Assembly (NCBI GenBank): GCA_035275065.1
Contig: DATENM010000136.1
Coordinates: forward strand, 1-64,000
DNA: 64,000 nt
Source: Blastocatellia bacterium
GTDB taxonomy: Bacteria > Acidobacteriota > Blastocatellia > UBA7656
Reading direction: 5' to 3'
Each line of letters starts with the position of its first letter. Positions within the stretch are counted from its first letter, which is position 1. The position numbers and the translations under genes are program-made. Of the stretch, positions 29,501-36,274 are shown piece after piece. Below the pieces are notes generated by a model that was given only the letters and a program-made list of their open reading frames with translations, had not been told where the DNA came from and ran no database searches.

Positions 29501-30263
29501 TGTTGACTTCGCCCAGAGGCGAGCGCAGGTTGAAGTGATCGAGCGTTACCCCGGTCAGTCCAACGTCGGCGGCCATGTCCAGGCTATCGATGCTGGTGTC
29601 GCGCCCCTGGTAACGCAAGTGGCTGGTGCCGGCGGTGAATTGCAGGTTGGTCCCTAAGCCCGTGGCCACCGGGCTCGCGACCGCATGGAGATTTTCCAGG
29701 TCGCCGGTGATCTGGTGCGCTTGATCGTTGACGTGCAGCGTGCCGGTGGTGAGCGTGCCGACGAGTCCCGAAAAATCGAAGCTGATGCGGCTCGGCGCGC
29801 TCGGCGGCGGGTTGTGCAGTCCGGCGAAGTTCGTCTTTCCCTGCGCGTCTATCTCGACATAGGCTTGCAGGTTGTTGAGCTCGACGCGCTTGAAGATGAT
29901 CTCGCGTCGCAGGCGCAGGGCGAAGGGGTTAGGAATCTCGACGACAATTTCAACGTTATCAATCGTGCCGATCAGTTGATCGGTCTGCTGATTGTAGAGC
30001 TTGATGTCGTGCGCCTTGGCGGTGCGTATGCCCCACGACAGGTCGAGGCCGCCGACCTCCGCGCGCACGCCGTAATCGGCAAGCGCCCGTTGCACCTGGA
30101 CGATGATGAAGTGGTTGAGTCGCCCGGAACGGATGTAGTAAACGCCAAACAGGGCAAGCGCAATGATGATCAGGAGAAAACTGCCCCCGGCAATCATCAG
30201 TTGGCGTTTGTGGCGTCTGGCCCAGCCTGGAGTAGCCACAGGCGGTTCCGGTGTTTGGCTCAT
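23568..30263 (-). CDS. TamB-like translocation protein fused to POTRA/Omp85 outer-membrane barrel
   Basis: 2231 aa in one open frame. Residues about 20-43 are an inner-membrane anchor (QLMIAGGSFLLIIIALALFG). An AsmA/TamB-like beta-helical periplasmic region (to about 1190) follows, then the TamB C-terminal (DUF490) domain (about 1190-1490; VLSGTINIPEGDYTTNLDF, GTAALSIGGTATDPNITGRV, RQDLVSS-type end). A short Pro-rich linker (about 1492-1511) leads to POTRA repeats (about 1512-1840; YDVQPGQRYDLDEIRLEG, VADVAFNGNTVFAANEL, IVAAIEVTGQTKTREASI) and an Omp85 barrel (about 1845-2231; GSLQLTDTNLFGRANSIS, RFFAGGATTLRGF, TPIGPVGIDYGY, IHIRFGQTF). In most bacteria TamB and TamA are separate proteins; here one chain would span inner membrane, periplasm and outer membrane. 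Likely role: outer-membrane protein insertion or phospholipid transfer. Confidence 0.9.
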   Translation of the reverse strand: MSQTPEPPVATPGWARRHKRQLMIAGGSFLLIIIALALFGVYYIRSGRLNHFIIVQVQRALADYGVRAEVGGLDLSWGIRTAKAHDIKLYNQQTDQLIGTIDNVEIVVEIPNPFALRLRREIIFKRVELNNLQAYVEIDAQGKTNFAGLHNPPPSAPSRISFDFSGLVGTLTTGTLHVNDQAHQITGDLENLHAVASPVATGLGTNLQFTAGTSHLRYQGRDTSIDSLDMAADVGLTGVTLDHFNLRSPLGEVNTSGKLDTLAGLSYNANLQTRVALAEVSRVLAPDLRLQGAAAFNGNLSGDGAKYKITGALTGEDLTAAGDRVRAASVEDINVESDGERITFTSSRAHATAAAVAGNQLAGVQISGINGEIKDGVTLANVQHLAVGRVGLAQGQVQDIRAGDIRAEIRDGRTLATVRQVTVARVALKAGQINGITLRDTAANINGSVYQVKGSLDVRGGQVRGTQIGPVRGQLVADNNAVALNRFNASLMGGTATGDAVIATGRRGASRLTASLNNLKTGEVFKLLEVNNQPLTGSINSQVRVSWPGTNFESLSGNLSAHLTAETTQTDSAIPVTGDVAVRAQSGNFNVEQLTLATNASQLTASGRVAAKGDSSDLNFSLTSTHAEELQTIAYSINSVKDAVASYEPRLAGDFRFDGRVSGSLSDPAIEGDLNAANIGAHDQPVGSLTGHVRLTPQEVAFENGVLATVDGGSARFTYSAPRAEVATSGRLDATIDHINIETITSAAGLSSQQKLITGSLNGEAHLTGLPGSPTGTATLTLNNGTIEGQAAENANASLVFDGRTARLDRADLRFAQGQLTASGQYDLKTNDFQLQARADNVDLNQLATSLNLSASVTGTAGATVQATGNTKDLGELKVEATAQGKDVTINGRSAGELSLTARTNPGGRVDVDFVTGIVGKPQAVHASIELRRPGRPITVESTFDNLDLAPLVAAFAPDAAVTGTVNGRLYVIGPIENADGEMTLDHLRGDLTLNTIALNVEGRAVNIQTPVSVIVNGPEVNLSQTRISGQGFDFRLGGTLALNGDAPVNFALTGAAHLAELGQVSPDLLLGGTIAVDARLTGKISDPRLAGEIRLEQISASGDALPLGIFNGNGRITLGADRITLESFTAQANDGNLNASGEVRLAGLRPQDWHFTAVGNNVNVIYEGASIIANANLDLTGNTDRQVLSGTINIPEGDYTTNLDFASMANGSGGADGLSFGSGSGGSTTGRGPLGLPPLGLDLRINAPGTLLIRNQQVNTVGTAALSIGGTATDPNITGRVAVEGGTIKLRAQRYDITTGTLDFPGGGSTPVVNLQTEADISNYHVYVGLQGPLDQMEVTLRSDPDLPRSDVLSLVATGHINSSTLASQDLVSSGLGAAASLLSEQFISQPTESLLGLNRFQIDPVLEPNSNPAARLTIGKQLTRDLSFTYSTNVGSEQDQSVIVEYILSNRFSGLASYTQGGTFNSGTTTDSNFTIEMRGRTRFALGFEQPVSSAPGRNTAPPRAPLPPAEVMLVNPAGVKLSNRKLRDLVPVETQGFSRALARLGERNLENYLQEQGYFFATVHSRCEPVECSGAPVRLFYDVQPGQRYDLDEIRLEGTNEIGMGDVGSDLQSKKASFVGAVPILKSLPLIGGLARGITSNDRIRRDRETIRNRMADLGFRSARVTSRIDTKPQSEDLVLIFHVDEGTRATVADVAFNGNTVFAANELRDRVALKEGEAFSPSKARETTKNVKVFYGDHGFLDATAPYTIVDLSADRVALQYNISEGPRAIVAAIEVTGQTKTREASIRRFFAFKEGDVLTPELIRHTQRDLYATGAFSEIAIRHEPMPGGNPDARRVTVRVTEAKPLLVVYGLGFSTDEGPRGSLQLTDTNLFGRANSISMRTRASFREQLLQLQYTDLRIWSSNWAATLSGFYDSNTNLHTLVQRRLVGGGTASNNGPSFGIQRFVVFLQAERKFSDITALRFRYSFENSKLSNPQDIPLEEIVRNEQAIRLGLFSAGLTRDTRNSALNPTKGELISVEHSIAARPFGGNEAFNKFFANYQRYYQFDKMTPGLRDTVLAFAARLGLAKPYAVRGTGPNGAITEADEVLPISERFFAGGATTLRGFKFEQAGPQAILEPRNAMELPTLVPLGGDAMLVMNFELRYPLTKQLRLVPFYDFGNVFRRVSDMSFGGMTHTIGLGLRLDTPIGPVGIDYGYLLNPPSFMSATGVILRQPQGVIHIRFGQTF

Positions 30264-30473
30264 CAGCAGAGTTTAGAAAATGAGATTAAATGAGATCAGA
30301 GGCGCGTCCACCGATGATACTAGCACAGAAAATTTCAGGGCGTAAATACGATTGTCACGTCCGGGCAAGCTGTGTAAACTGGTTTCAGCCTCCAGTTGGA
30401 GCCTCCAGTCGAACATTGGGGATTTTGCCAGCAGAGCCTGATAATCATTTCTTAAGGCCGGAGCGCCACCGTA

Positions 30474-33023
30474 ATGAAAGATGTTGCCGCCTATTCGAAT
30501 TCGCCGTCTAACCCTCTCGAAACCATTTACCAGTTGATCGCGGCGATTGGCCGCGCCAAGCAGATCGAAGAAATTTACGAAGAAGCCTTGAACGGCTTGC
30601 AAGACACGGCGGCGGCGGATCGCGCCGCCATCCTGCTGCTGGAGGGCGACGGCGTGATGCGCTTCAAGGCATGGCGCGGGCTCTCCGAGCAATATCGCGG
30701 CGCCGTCGAAGGCCACACGCCCTGGACGCTGGAAGACACAGACCCGCAGCCTGTACTGATCGCCAACGTCGAGCATGCGCCGATGGCCGATGGCTTGCGC
30801 GGGGCGCTGAAGCGCGAAGGCATTCGCGCCGTCGCCTTCATCCCGCTGGTCAGCCGCGGGCGGCTGCTCGGCAAATTCATGGTCTACTACAATGCGCCGC
30901 ACTCGTACGCCGCCAGTGAAGTGCAGCTCGCGCAGATCATCGCCGGCCACGTCGCCTTTGCCATCGAGCAGCGGCGCGCCACACAGGTTTTGAAGGCTTC
31001 CGAAGAGTGCTTCTCGACAGCCTTCAAAGCCAACCCCGACCCGATGGCGATCCACGCCATCCGCGATGGCCGCTTCGTCGAAGTCAACGACAGCTTCCTG
31101 CGCATCAGCGGCTACGCGCGCGACGAAGTCGTCGGCCACACGATTGCCGACCTTGGCTTTCTCGCCGACCCGAGCTATTTCGACCGTGCGGCGCGCCTGC
31201 TCGCGGAGCAGGGCCGGCTGAAAGAGTTCGAGTTTGAATATTGCACGCGCGCCGGCGAGCGGCGCTGGGGACTGATGTCTGCCGAGATCATTCAGATCGG
31301 CGGCGAGCCCTACATTCTCAGCACGACCAGCGACATCAGCGCGCGCAAGCAGATCGAAGAGACGACGCGCCTGCACCGCAGCGTCGAAGAGCAGCTTTCG
31401 CTGTTGATCGATGCGTCGGGCGTCTTGCTGACTTCGCTCGACCCGGAGGCGGTTCTCAAAGCCGTCCTCGACCTGTCGCGCCGGCTGGTGCCTGCCGATG
31501 CCTATGCCGTCTGGCGCTACAGAGAGAGCGCGGGCCGCTGGGAGATCGGCTGCGCCGAGGGCCTGTCGGAAACTTACCGGCAGGTGACGATAGATACGCT
31601 CGGGGCAATCCCGCCATCGCTGGTTCCAACCATTACGAGCCAGGACGTCGAGCAAGACCCGCTGCTCGCCGGTCGCACGGACCTGTACAGGGCCGAGGGC
31701 ATTCGCTCGCTGTTCGCCGTGCCGCTGCACCTGTACGGCGAGAACTCTGGCACCATCGCCTTCTACTTCAAAGACCCGCATCGGTTCACCCAGGCAGAGA
31801 TGCGCATCGCCACGGCGCTGGCGAATCTGGCGTCGGCGGCGATGACCACCGCCGAGTCGTTTCAAGAGCAGCGCCGCTTGCGCGTCCAGGCCGAAGAGTC
31901 GAACCGCTTGAAAGACGAATTCCTCGCCACCGTGTCACACGAGCTGCGCACGCCGCTGACGCCGCTGCTCGGCTGGACACACATGCTGCGCAGTCAGCGA
32001 GTGGACGCCGCGATGCTTGCCAGCGGGCTCGAAGTCATCGAGCGCAATGTGCATGCGCAGACTCAGATCATCAACGACATTCTTGACGTGTCGCGCATCA
32101 TGACCGGCAAGCTGCGCCTGGATGTGCGGGCCGTGCGGCTGGCGCCGATCATCGAAGCCGCCATCGAAACCGTCCGCCATGCCGCCACCGCTAAAAAGAT
32201 TCGCCTGCGCACACAGCTTGCGCAACCGGACGACGATGTTCACTGCGACCCCGACCGCTTGCAGCAGATTGTCTGGAACCTGTTGTCGAATGCCATCAAG
32301 TTCACCCCGGATGGCGGCGAGGTGAGCGTCGCGTTGTCCAGGCAAACAGGCGGCGCCGAGATCACCGTGAGCGACACGGGGCAGGGAATCAGCGCAGACT
32401 TTCTGCCGCATGTCTTCGACCGCTTCCGTCAGGCCGACAGCTCTTACACGCGCAAACATGGCGGCCTCGGCTTAGGGCTGGCGATTGTGCGCCATCTGGT
32501 CGAATTGCATGGCGGCACGGTCGAAGCTCGCAGCGCGGGCCAGAACCAGGGCGCGACCTTTACAGTTCGCTTGCCGCTCGCCGATCCGGCCGGTCTGCTT
32601 GCGCCGCCGGTTGCGGCTACCGCGGAGCCTGAGCCGCGCCTGTCGCTTGCCGGCGCGCGGCTGTTGCTTGTAGATGATGACGAAGATACGCTCGCCGTGT
32701 TGAGCCTGGCTTTGCGCCAGAGCGGCGCAGAGGTGGAGAGCGCCGGTTCGGCGGCGCTGGCGTTTGCGGCGATACGGCAATCGCCACCCGACGTGCTGAT
32801 CTGTGACATCGGCATGCCCGAAGAGGATGGCTATGCCTTCATCGAGCGCGTGCGCCGCCTCGGGGGTGATCAGGGCGGCGATGTTAAGGCCATTGCTTTA
32901 ACGGCCTACGCTCGCGAAGAAGATCGCCGCCGCGCATTGGCCAGCGGCTTTCAACACCACCTGCCGAAGCCCATCGATCCGGATGAGCTGACCGCCTTGC
33001 TCGCCAGTGTCATTGCTGAATAG
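30474..33023 (+). CDS. Hybrid histidine kinase (GAF-PAS-GAF-HisKA-HATPase-REC)
   Basis: 849 aa, no membrane segment, so cytoplasmic. GAF 1 (about 15-170; ADRAAILLLEGDGVMRF, AFIPLVSRGRLLGKFMVYY), PAS (about 175-300; FKANPDPMAIHAIRDGRFVEVNDSFLRISGY), GAF 2 (about 305-470), HisKA with SHELRTPL (His near 488), HATPase with WNLLSNAIKFTPDGG, DTGQGI and GLGLGLAIVRHL, and a C-terminal receiver with DDDED, phosphoacceptor Asp near 777 (LICDIGMPEEDG) and Lys in HLPKPID. All catalytic residues look intact. It stands alone, divergent from the TamB-Omp85 gene, with no adjacent output regulator; phosphate probably goes to a partner elsewhere. Confidence 0.93.
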   Translation: MKDVAAYSNSPSNPLETIYQLIAAIGRAKQIEEIYEEALNGLQDTAAADRAAILLLEGDGVMRFKAWRGLSEQYRGAVEGHTPWTLEDTDPQPVLIANVEHAPMADGLRGALKREGIRAVAFIPLVSRGRLLGKFMVYYNAPHSYAASEVQLAQIIAGHVAFAIEQRRATQVLKASEECFSTAFKANPDPMAIHAIRDGRFVEVNDSFLRISGYARDEVVGHTIADLGFLADPSYFDRAARLLAEQGRLKEFEFEYCTRAGERRWGLMSAEIIQIGGEPYILSTTSDISARKQIEETTRLHRSVEEQLSLLIDASGVLLTSLDPEAVLKAVLDLSRRLVPADAYAVWRYRESAGRWEIGCAEGLSETYRQVTIDTLGAIPPSLVPTITSQDVEQDPLLAGRTDLYRAEGIRSLFAVPLHLYGENSGTIAFYFKDPHRFTQAEMRIATALANLASAAMTTAESFQEQRRLRVQAEESNRLKDEFLATVSHELRTPLTPLLGWTHMLRSQRVDAAMLASGLEVIERNVHAQTQIINDILDVSRIMTGKLRLDVRAVRLAPIIEAAIETVRHAATAKKIRLRTQLAQPDDDVHCDPDRLQQIVWNLLSNAIKFTPDGGEVSVALSRQTGGAEITVSDTGQGISADFLPHVFDRFRQADSSYTRKHGGLGLGLAIVRHLVELHGGTVEARSAGQNQGATFTVRLPLADPAGLLAPPVAATAEPEPRLSLAGARLLLVDDDEDTLAVLSLALRQSGAEVESAGSAALAFAAIRQSPPDVLICDIGMPEEDGYAFIERVRRLGGDQGGDVKAIALTAYAREEDRRRALASGFQHHLPKPIDPDELTALLASVIAE

Positions 33024-33040
33024 ATGGCCTGGAGCGCCGA

Positions 33041-33316
33041 TCATTTGGGCAGTTGGGTCATGCGCTCGGCGGCCTCGCCTGATTTGATGACCGGCAGGAT
33101 TTCAAAATCAACCAGGTCTTGCCAGTGGGCGATCCACTGGTCAAAGAGCCCGGCGTCATCCGCTTCCATGAGCTGAAAGCAGCGGCTCAAATTCGTCTCG
33201 ATCCAGCTATCCACATAACGCAAGCCCGCGGGCAGCATGCGCCCTTGCTCGCGGTAGCGGCGGTAGACCTCCTCGGCTTTGCCCGGCTTGAAACGCTCGA
33301 TCACCATGAATAACAT
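33041..33316 (-). CDS. DUF3303 family protein
   Basis: 91 aa. Small ferredoxin-like alpha/beta protein: MLFMVIERFKPGKAEEVYRR, GLRYVDSWIETNLSRCFQLMEADDAGLFDQWIAHW (in blocks), VDFEILPVI. Sequence and length fit DUF3303, a dimeric alpha-beta barrel-like family without known function. The preceding helicase gene ends 43 bp upstream on the same strand; the distance suggests co-transcription but not necessarily shared function. Confidence 0.82.
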   Translation of the reverse strand: MLFMVIERFKPGKAEEVYRRYREQGRMLPAGLRYVDSWIETNLSRCFQLMEADDAGLFDQWIAHWQDLVDFEILPVIKSGEAAERMTQLPK

Positions 33317-33359
33317 CGCGTCCTCTCCATCCTGTCATTGGGCTATCGCAAGCCGGCGC

Positions 33360-36173
33360 TTAGACGAGCGGGCCGATCAGCGGAAACCGTTGGCCGTCGG
33401 ATGGCTGCTGGCTTGAAAGCGATTCGCGGCTATCGCTAGCCGAAGCCGCGGCTGGATAGCTCGTCGGCATAGCCTCGGCGTCGTGCCAGGCAATCGTCAC
33501 CTGACCGCCGGGGTAATCAAAGCTCGCCGGGCGCGACTGCTCATCCACGTCGAGCGACGACAGAATGCGCCCGAGCCAGTGATCGCCCTTGGCGTTACCC
33601 GCGCCCGGCGCTCCCGAAATCATCAAATGGTCGCGGGCTCGCGTCGCCGCGACGTAGAGCAAGCGCTTCTTTTCGGCGCGATCCATCTGCTGCTCGATCT
33701 GCTGCAACATGACATACGAAGCGGCCTTCAAATTATCGTCATCGGTCTCCAGATGATCGGCGTTGATGCGCGCGGCGATGCCATAATCAACATGGGTTGC
33801 GATCAGCTCGCGCGACGTGTGACCTTTGTAAGTCGTATCCACCAGCCAGACGATGGGGAATTCCAGGCCCTTTGATTTGTGAACCGTCATCAAGCGCACC
33901 GCGCCGGCCTCTTCAACGGTCGCTTCGCCTTCGCGGGCTTCGCGGAACTGCATCTGGCCGATGCGCTCGACCAGTTCCGCAAGCGTCATCGAAGCCAGGC
34001 CGCGCGCCTGCTCGATGAACTTCTCGACATTTGCAACGCGCCGCTCGCCGTGCGGCAGTCGCATCAGCGTCGCCAGATAGCCGGTCTCTCTGAGCACGGC
34101 GACGATGAGATCGGCGGCGCTCAGCCGACCCGCCCGGGCGCTCAGCCGCGCCAGCCTTTCACGCGCCGCCCGCACCGCTTCGCGCTCGGCTTCGGCGTGC
34201 GCCACCGTTTCATCGCCGAGCGCACGCCAGAGCGTGCGCCGCGGCGGCTCCGCGCGGAGCCGCATCAGCGTTTCATCCGACAGGGCGAATATCGGCGAGC
34301 GCAGCACGGCGGCCAGCCTCAGGTTATCGTTCGGGCTGACGAGAAAGGCGAGCAGGTTCGTCAGGTCGGTAATCTCTTGCCGGTCGTAAAAGCCGCGCCC
34401 GGCAATCGTCACATAAGGCACGCCGGCATCGGCCATCGCCTGCTCGAAAATGTCGAAGCTGGTCGAGGCTTGAAACAGCAGCGCGAAGTCGCCGTACTGC
34501 GCCGCTCGCGCGCTCTCGTCTTTGCCGCAGACCGCGACCTGCTCTTGCTCGACGACCTCGCGGATGCGGCGTGCGACCAGCGCCGCTTCGCGCTCGCGCA
34601 GCTCGGCGACTTTCAGCCTGGCGCTCGTCTCTTTGCTCTGCGTGATGATGTGCAGTTCGACCGCCGCCGCAGCGGTCGCGGGCCGCCGGTGCGCCGTCAT
34701 CGCCTCGTAGCCGGTGTCATAGCGATTCTCGCGCTTGAAGATCATGTCGAAGAGGTGATTCACGAAAGCGATCAGCCGCTCGTGTGTGCGAAAGCAAGCG
34801 TTCATAGCGATGTCGCGCCCGCCGCTGCGCGACCAGTCGTCACGCAGCGCATGAAAGACCGTCAGGTCGGCGCCGCGAAAGCGGTAGATCGATTGCTTGG
34901 CGTCGCCGATGATAAAGAACTCGCCCGATTGCGGCGCAAGCTGTTTGAGGATGCGCGTCTGGATCGGCGCGGTGTCCTGAAACTCGTCCACCATCAGTGC
35001 GCGAATCAAACCGCGCTCGCCGTCGTGGTAGCGCTTACAAACTTCCGGGTGCGTCGCTAGCAATCGCTCGGTCAGCTCTTCCAGGTCGTTGAAGTCGAGC
35101 GCCGAGCGATGGCGCTTGAGCGCGGCGAAATGCTGCCGCGTGCGCCGATATAACTCGACGAGCCGCGCCACGACTTCCGCCGCGACGCGGTCGGCTTCGT
35201 TCAGCTCAAGCGCCAGTAGCGCTTCGCCTTTGATTAAGTCCCGCATCGCGGTGAGCGCGGCTTTCACATCGCGCAATGCCGCTTCCGAAGGCCACTTCTT
35301 TGCCGCGCCGCCGCGCAGAACAATCGCCGCTTTGATGTCGAGTAAACACCGCGACAGCGCCGCGCCATTCAGTGAGTCATTGATCTCAGAAAGCCGTGTG
35401 GCGACCTCGGCGCGAACCTGCTCGATCTTGTCGGCGGAATCCTGTGCGGCCAGCCGCGCAACAGTGCGCGCCGCCTCGCGCCACCGATCACTTTCGACGA
35501 TGGCGCGGGCCGCCGCTTCACGTGCTTGACGGAGCGATTGTTGCCAGTGCGCGAAAAGCGCCGCCGGCGTCTTGCCTTCGAGATGGGCGATGGCCGCCGC
35601 GGCGCTCGCGCCTTGTCTGACCAGCGACGCGAGCGCGGCTTTGACTTCGTGCGCCGAGAGGGTGGCGAAGACTTCGACGAGCGACAGGCAGAGGTCAGGA
35701 GATGACAGCGCCAGTCGGCTGCTTTCGCGGGCGGCGGCGGCAAGGGTTTCTTCAATCGCCTCTTCAAGCCGCATATCGGCTTCGATCTCTTCCAGCACGG
35801 TGAACGCCGGATCGATGCCGGCCTCTGCCGGGTGAGCCCGCAGCAGGGCGGCGCACAGCGAATGAATCGTGCCGATGCGCGATGAATCGAGCGCGTTGCG
35901 GTGCGCCCGCCAGCGCTCGCGCGCTTCAAAGGATTCCGCCTGCTCGATACGTTGGCGAATCTCGCGGCGGATGCGCGACACCATCTCGCGCGCCGCCTTT
36001 TCGGTGAAAGTCACGGCGACGATGTCCGGCACGTTCCACGAGGGATTCTCTTCGAGCAGTCGCAGAAAGCGTTCGACCAGCACGCGCGTCTTACCCGACC
36101 CGGCGCCCGCCGACACCAGCACGCGCTGCCGGCGTGTTTCAATCGCTTCGCGTTGTGCTTCAGTCCACGGCAT
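33360..36173 (-). CDS. UvrD/AddA-like superfamily 1 helicase without nuclease domain
   Basis: 937 aa. Walker A SAGAGSGKTR (residues 21-30), motif Ia AVTFTEKAAREM, motif II VDEFQDTAPIQ, motif III GDAKQSIYRFRGADL, motif V/VI VRLMTVHKSKGLEFPIVWLVDT and LLYVAATRARDHL. These are AddA-type recombination helicase features (double-strand break processing with AddB). AddA proteins usually run to about 1100-1250 residues with a C-terminal PD-(D/E)XK nuclease; this one stops after FPLIGPLV, where that domain should begin, and DUF3303 follows 43 bp later. Truncation or a nuclease-free form are both possible. The ATG directly follows the CCCC-rich arm of hairpin element H, leaving no Shine-Dalgarno. Confidence 0.85.
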   Translation of the reverse strand: MPWTEAQREAIETRRQRVLVSAGAGSGKTRVLVERFLRLLEENPSWNVPDIVAVTFTEKAAREMVSRIRREIRQRIEQAESFEARERWRAHRNALDSSRIGTIHSLCAALLRAHPAEAGIDPAFTVLEEIEADMRLEEAIEETLAAAARESSRLALSSPDLCLSLVEVFATLSAHEVKAALASLVRQGASAAAAIAHLEGKTPAALFAHWQQSLRQAREAAARAIVESDRWREAARTVARLAAQDSADKIEQVRAEVATRLSEINDSLNGAALSRCLLDIKAAIVLRGGAAKKWPSEAALRDVKAALTAMRDLIKGEALLALELNEADRVAAEVVARLVELYRRTRQHFAALKRHRSALDFNDLEELTERLLATHPEVCKRYHDGERGLIRALMVDEFQDTAPIQTRILKQLAPQSGEFFIIGDAKQSIYRFRGADLTVFHALRDDWSRSGGRDIAMNACFRTHERLIAFVNHLFDMIFKRENRYDTGYEAMTAHRRPATAAAAVELHIITQSKETSARLKVAELREREAALVARRIREVVEQEQVAVCGKDESARAAQYGDFALLFQASTSFDIFEQAMADAGVPYVTIAGRGFYDRQEITDLTNLLAFLVSPNDNLRLAAVLRSPIFALSDETLMRLRAEPPRRTLWRALGDETVAHAEAEREAVRAARERLARLSARAGRLSAADLIVAVLRETGYLATLMRLPHGERRVANVEKFIEQARGLASMTLAELVERIGQMQFREAREGEATVEEAGAVRLMTVHKSKGLEFPIVWLVDTTYKGHTSRELIATHVDYGIAARINADHLETDDDNLKAASYVMLQQIEQQMDRAEKKRLLYVAATRARDHLMISGAPGAGNAKGDHWLGRILSSLDVDEQSRPASFDYPGGQVTIAWHDAEAMPTSYPAAASASDSRESLSSQQPSDGQRFPLIGPLV

Positions 36174-36274
36174 AGGGGCAAGGGGCTGGGGGCTGGGGAT
36201 TAGGGAGAAGAGAATTGCGAGGGCTGTATCCTACCCTCTCTTCTCTAGCCCCCAGCCCCTTGCCCCTTGCCCCT
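36174..36274. repeat. Hairpin element H: GGGGCTG heptamer arms
   Basis: The left arm (36174-36214) is GGGGCAA GGGGCTG GGGGCTG GGGATTA GGGAGAA. The right arm (36236-36274) is the inverted counterpart (CCCAGCC, CCTTGCC, CCTTGCC). The spacer is about 21 bp. The left arm abuts the AddA-like start codon; the right arm lies inside the PAP2 gene and encodes its last residues (EGQGARGWGLEKRG). The heptamers resemble the cyanobacterial short tandemly repeated repetitive (STRR) sequences in style. Confidence 0.85.
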
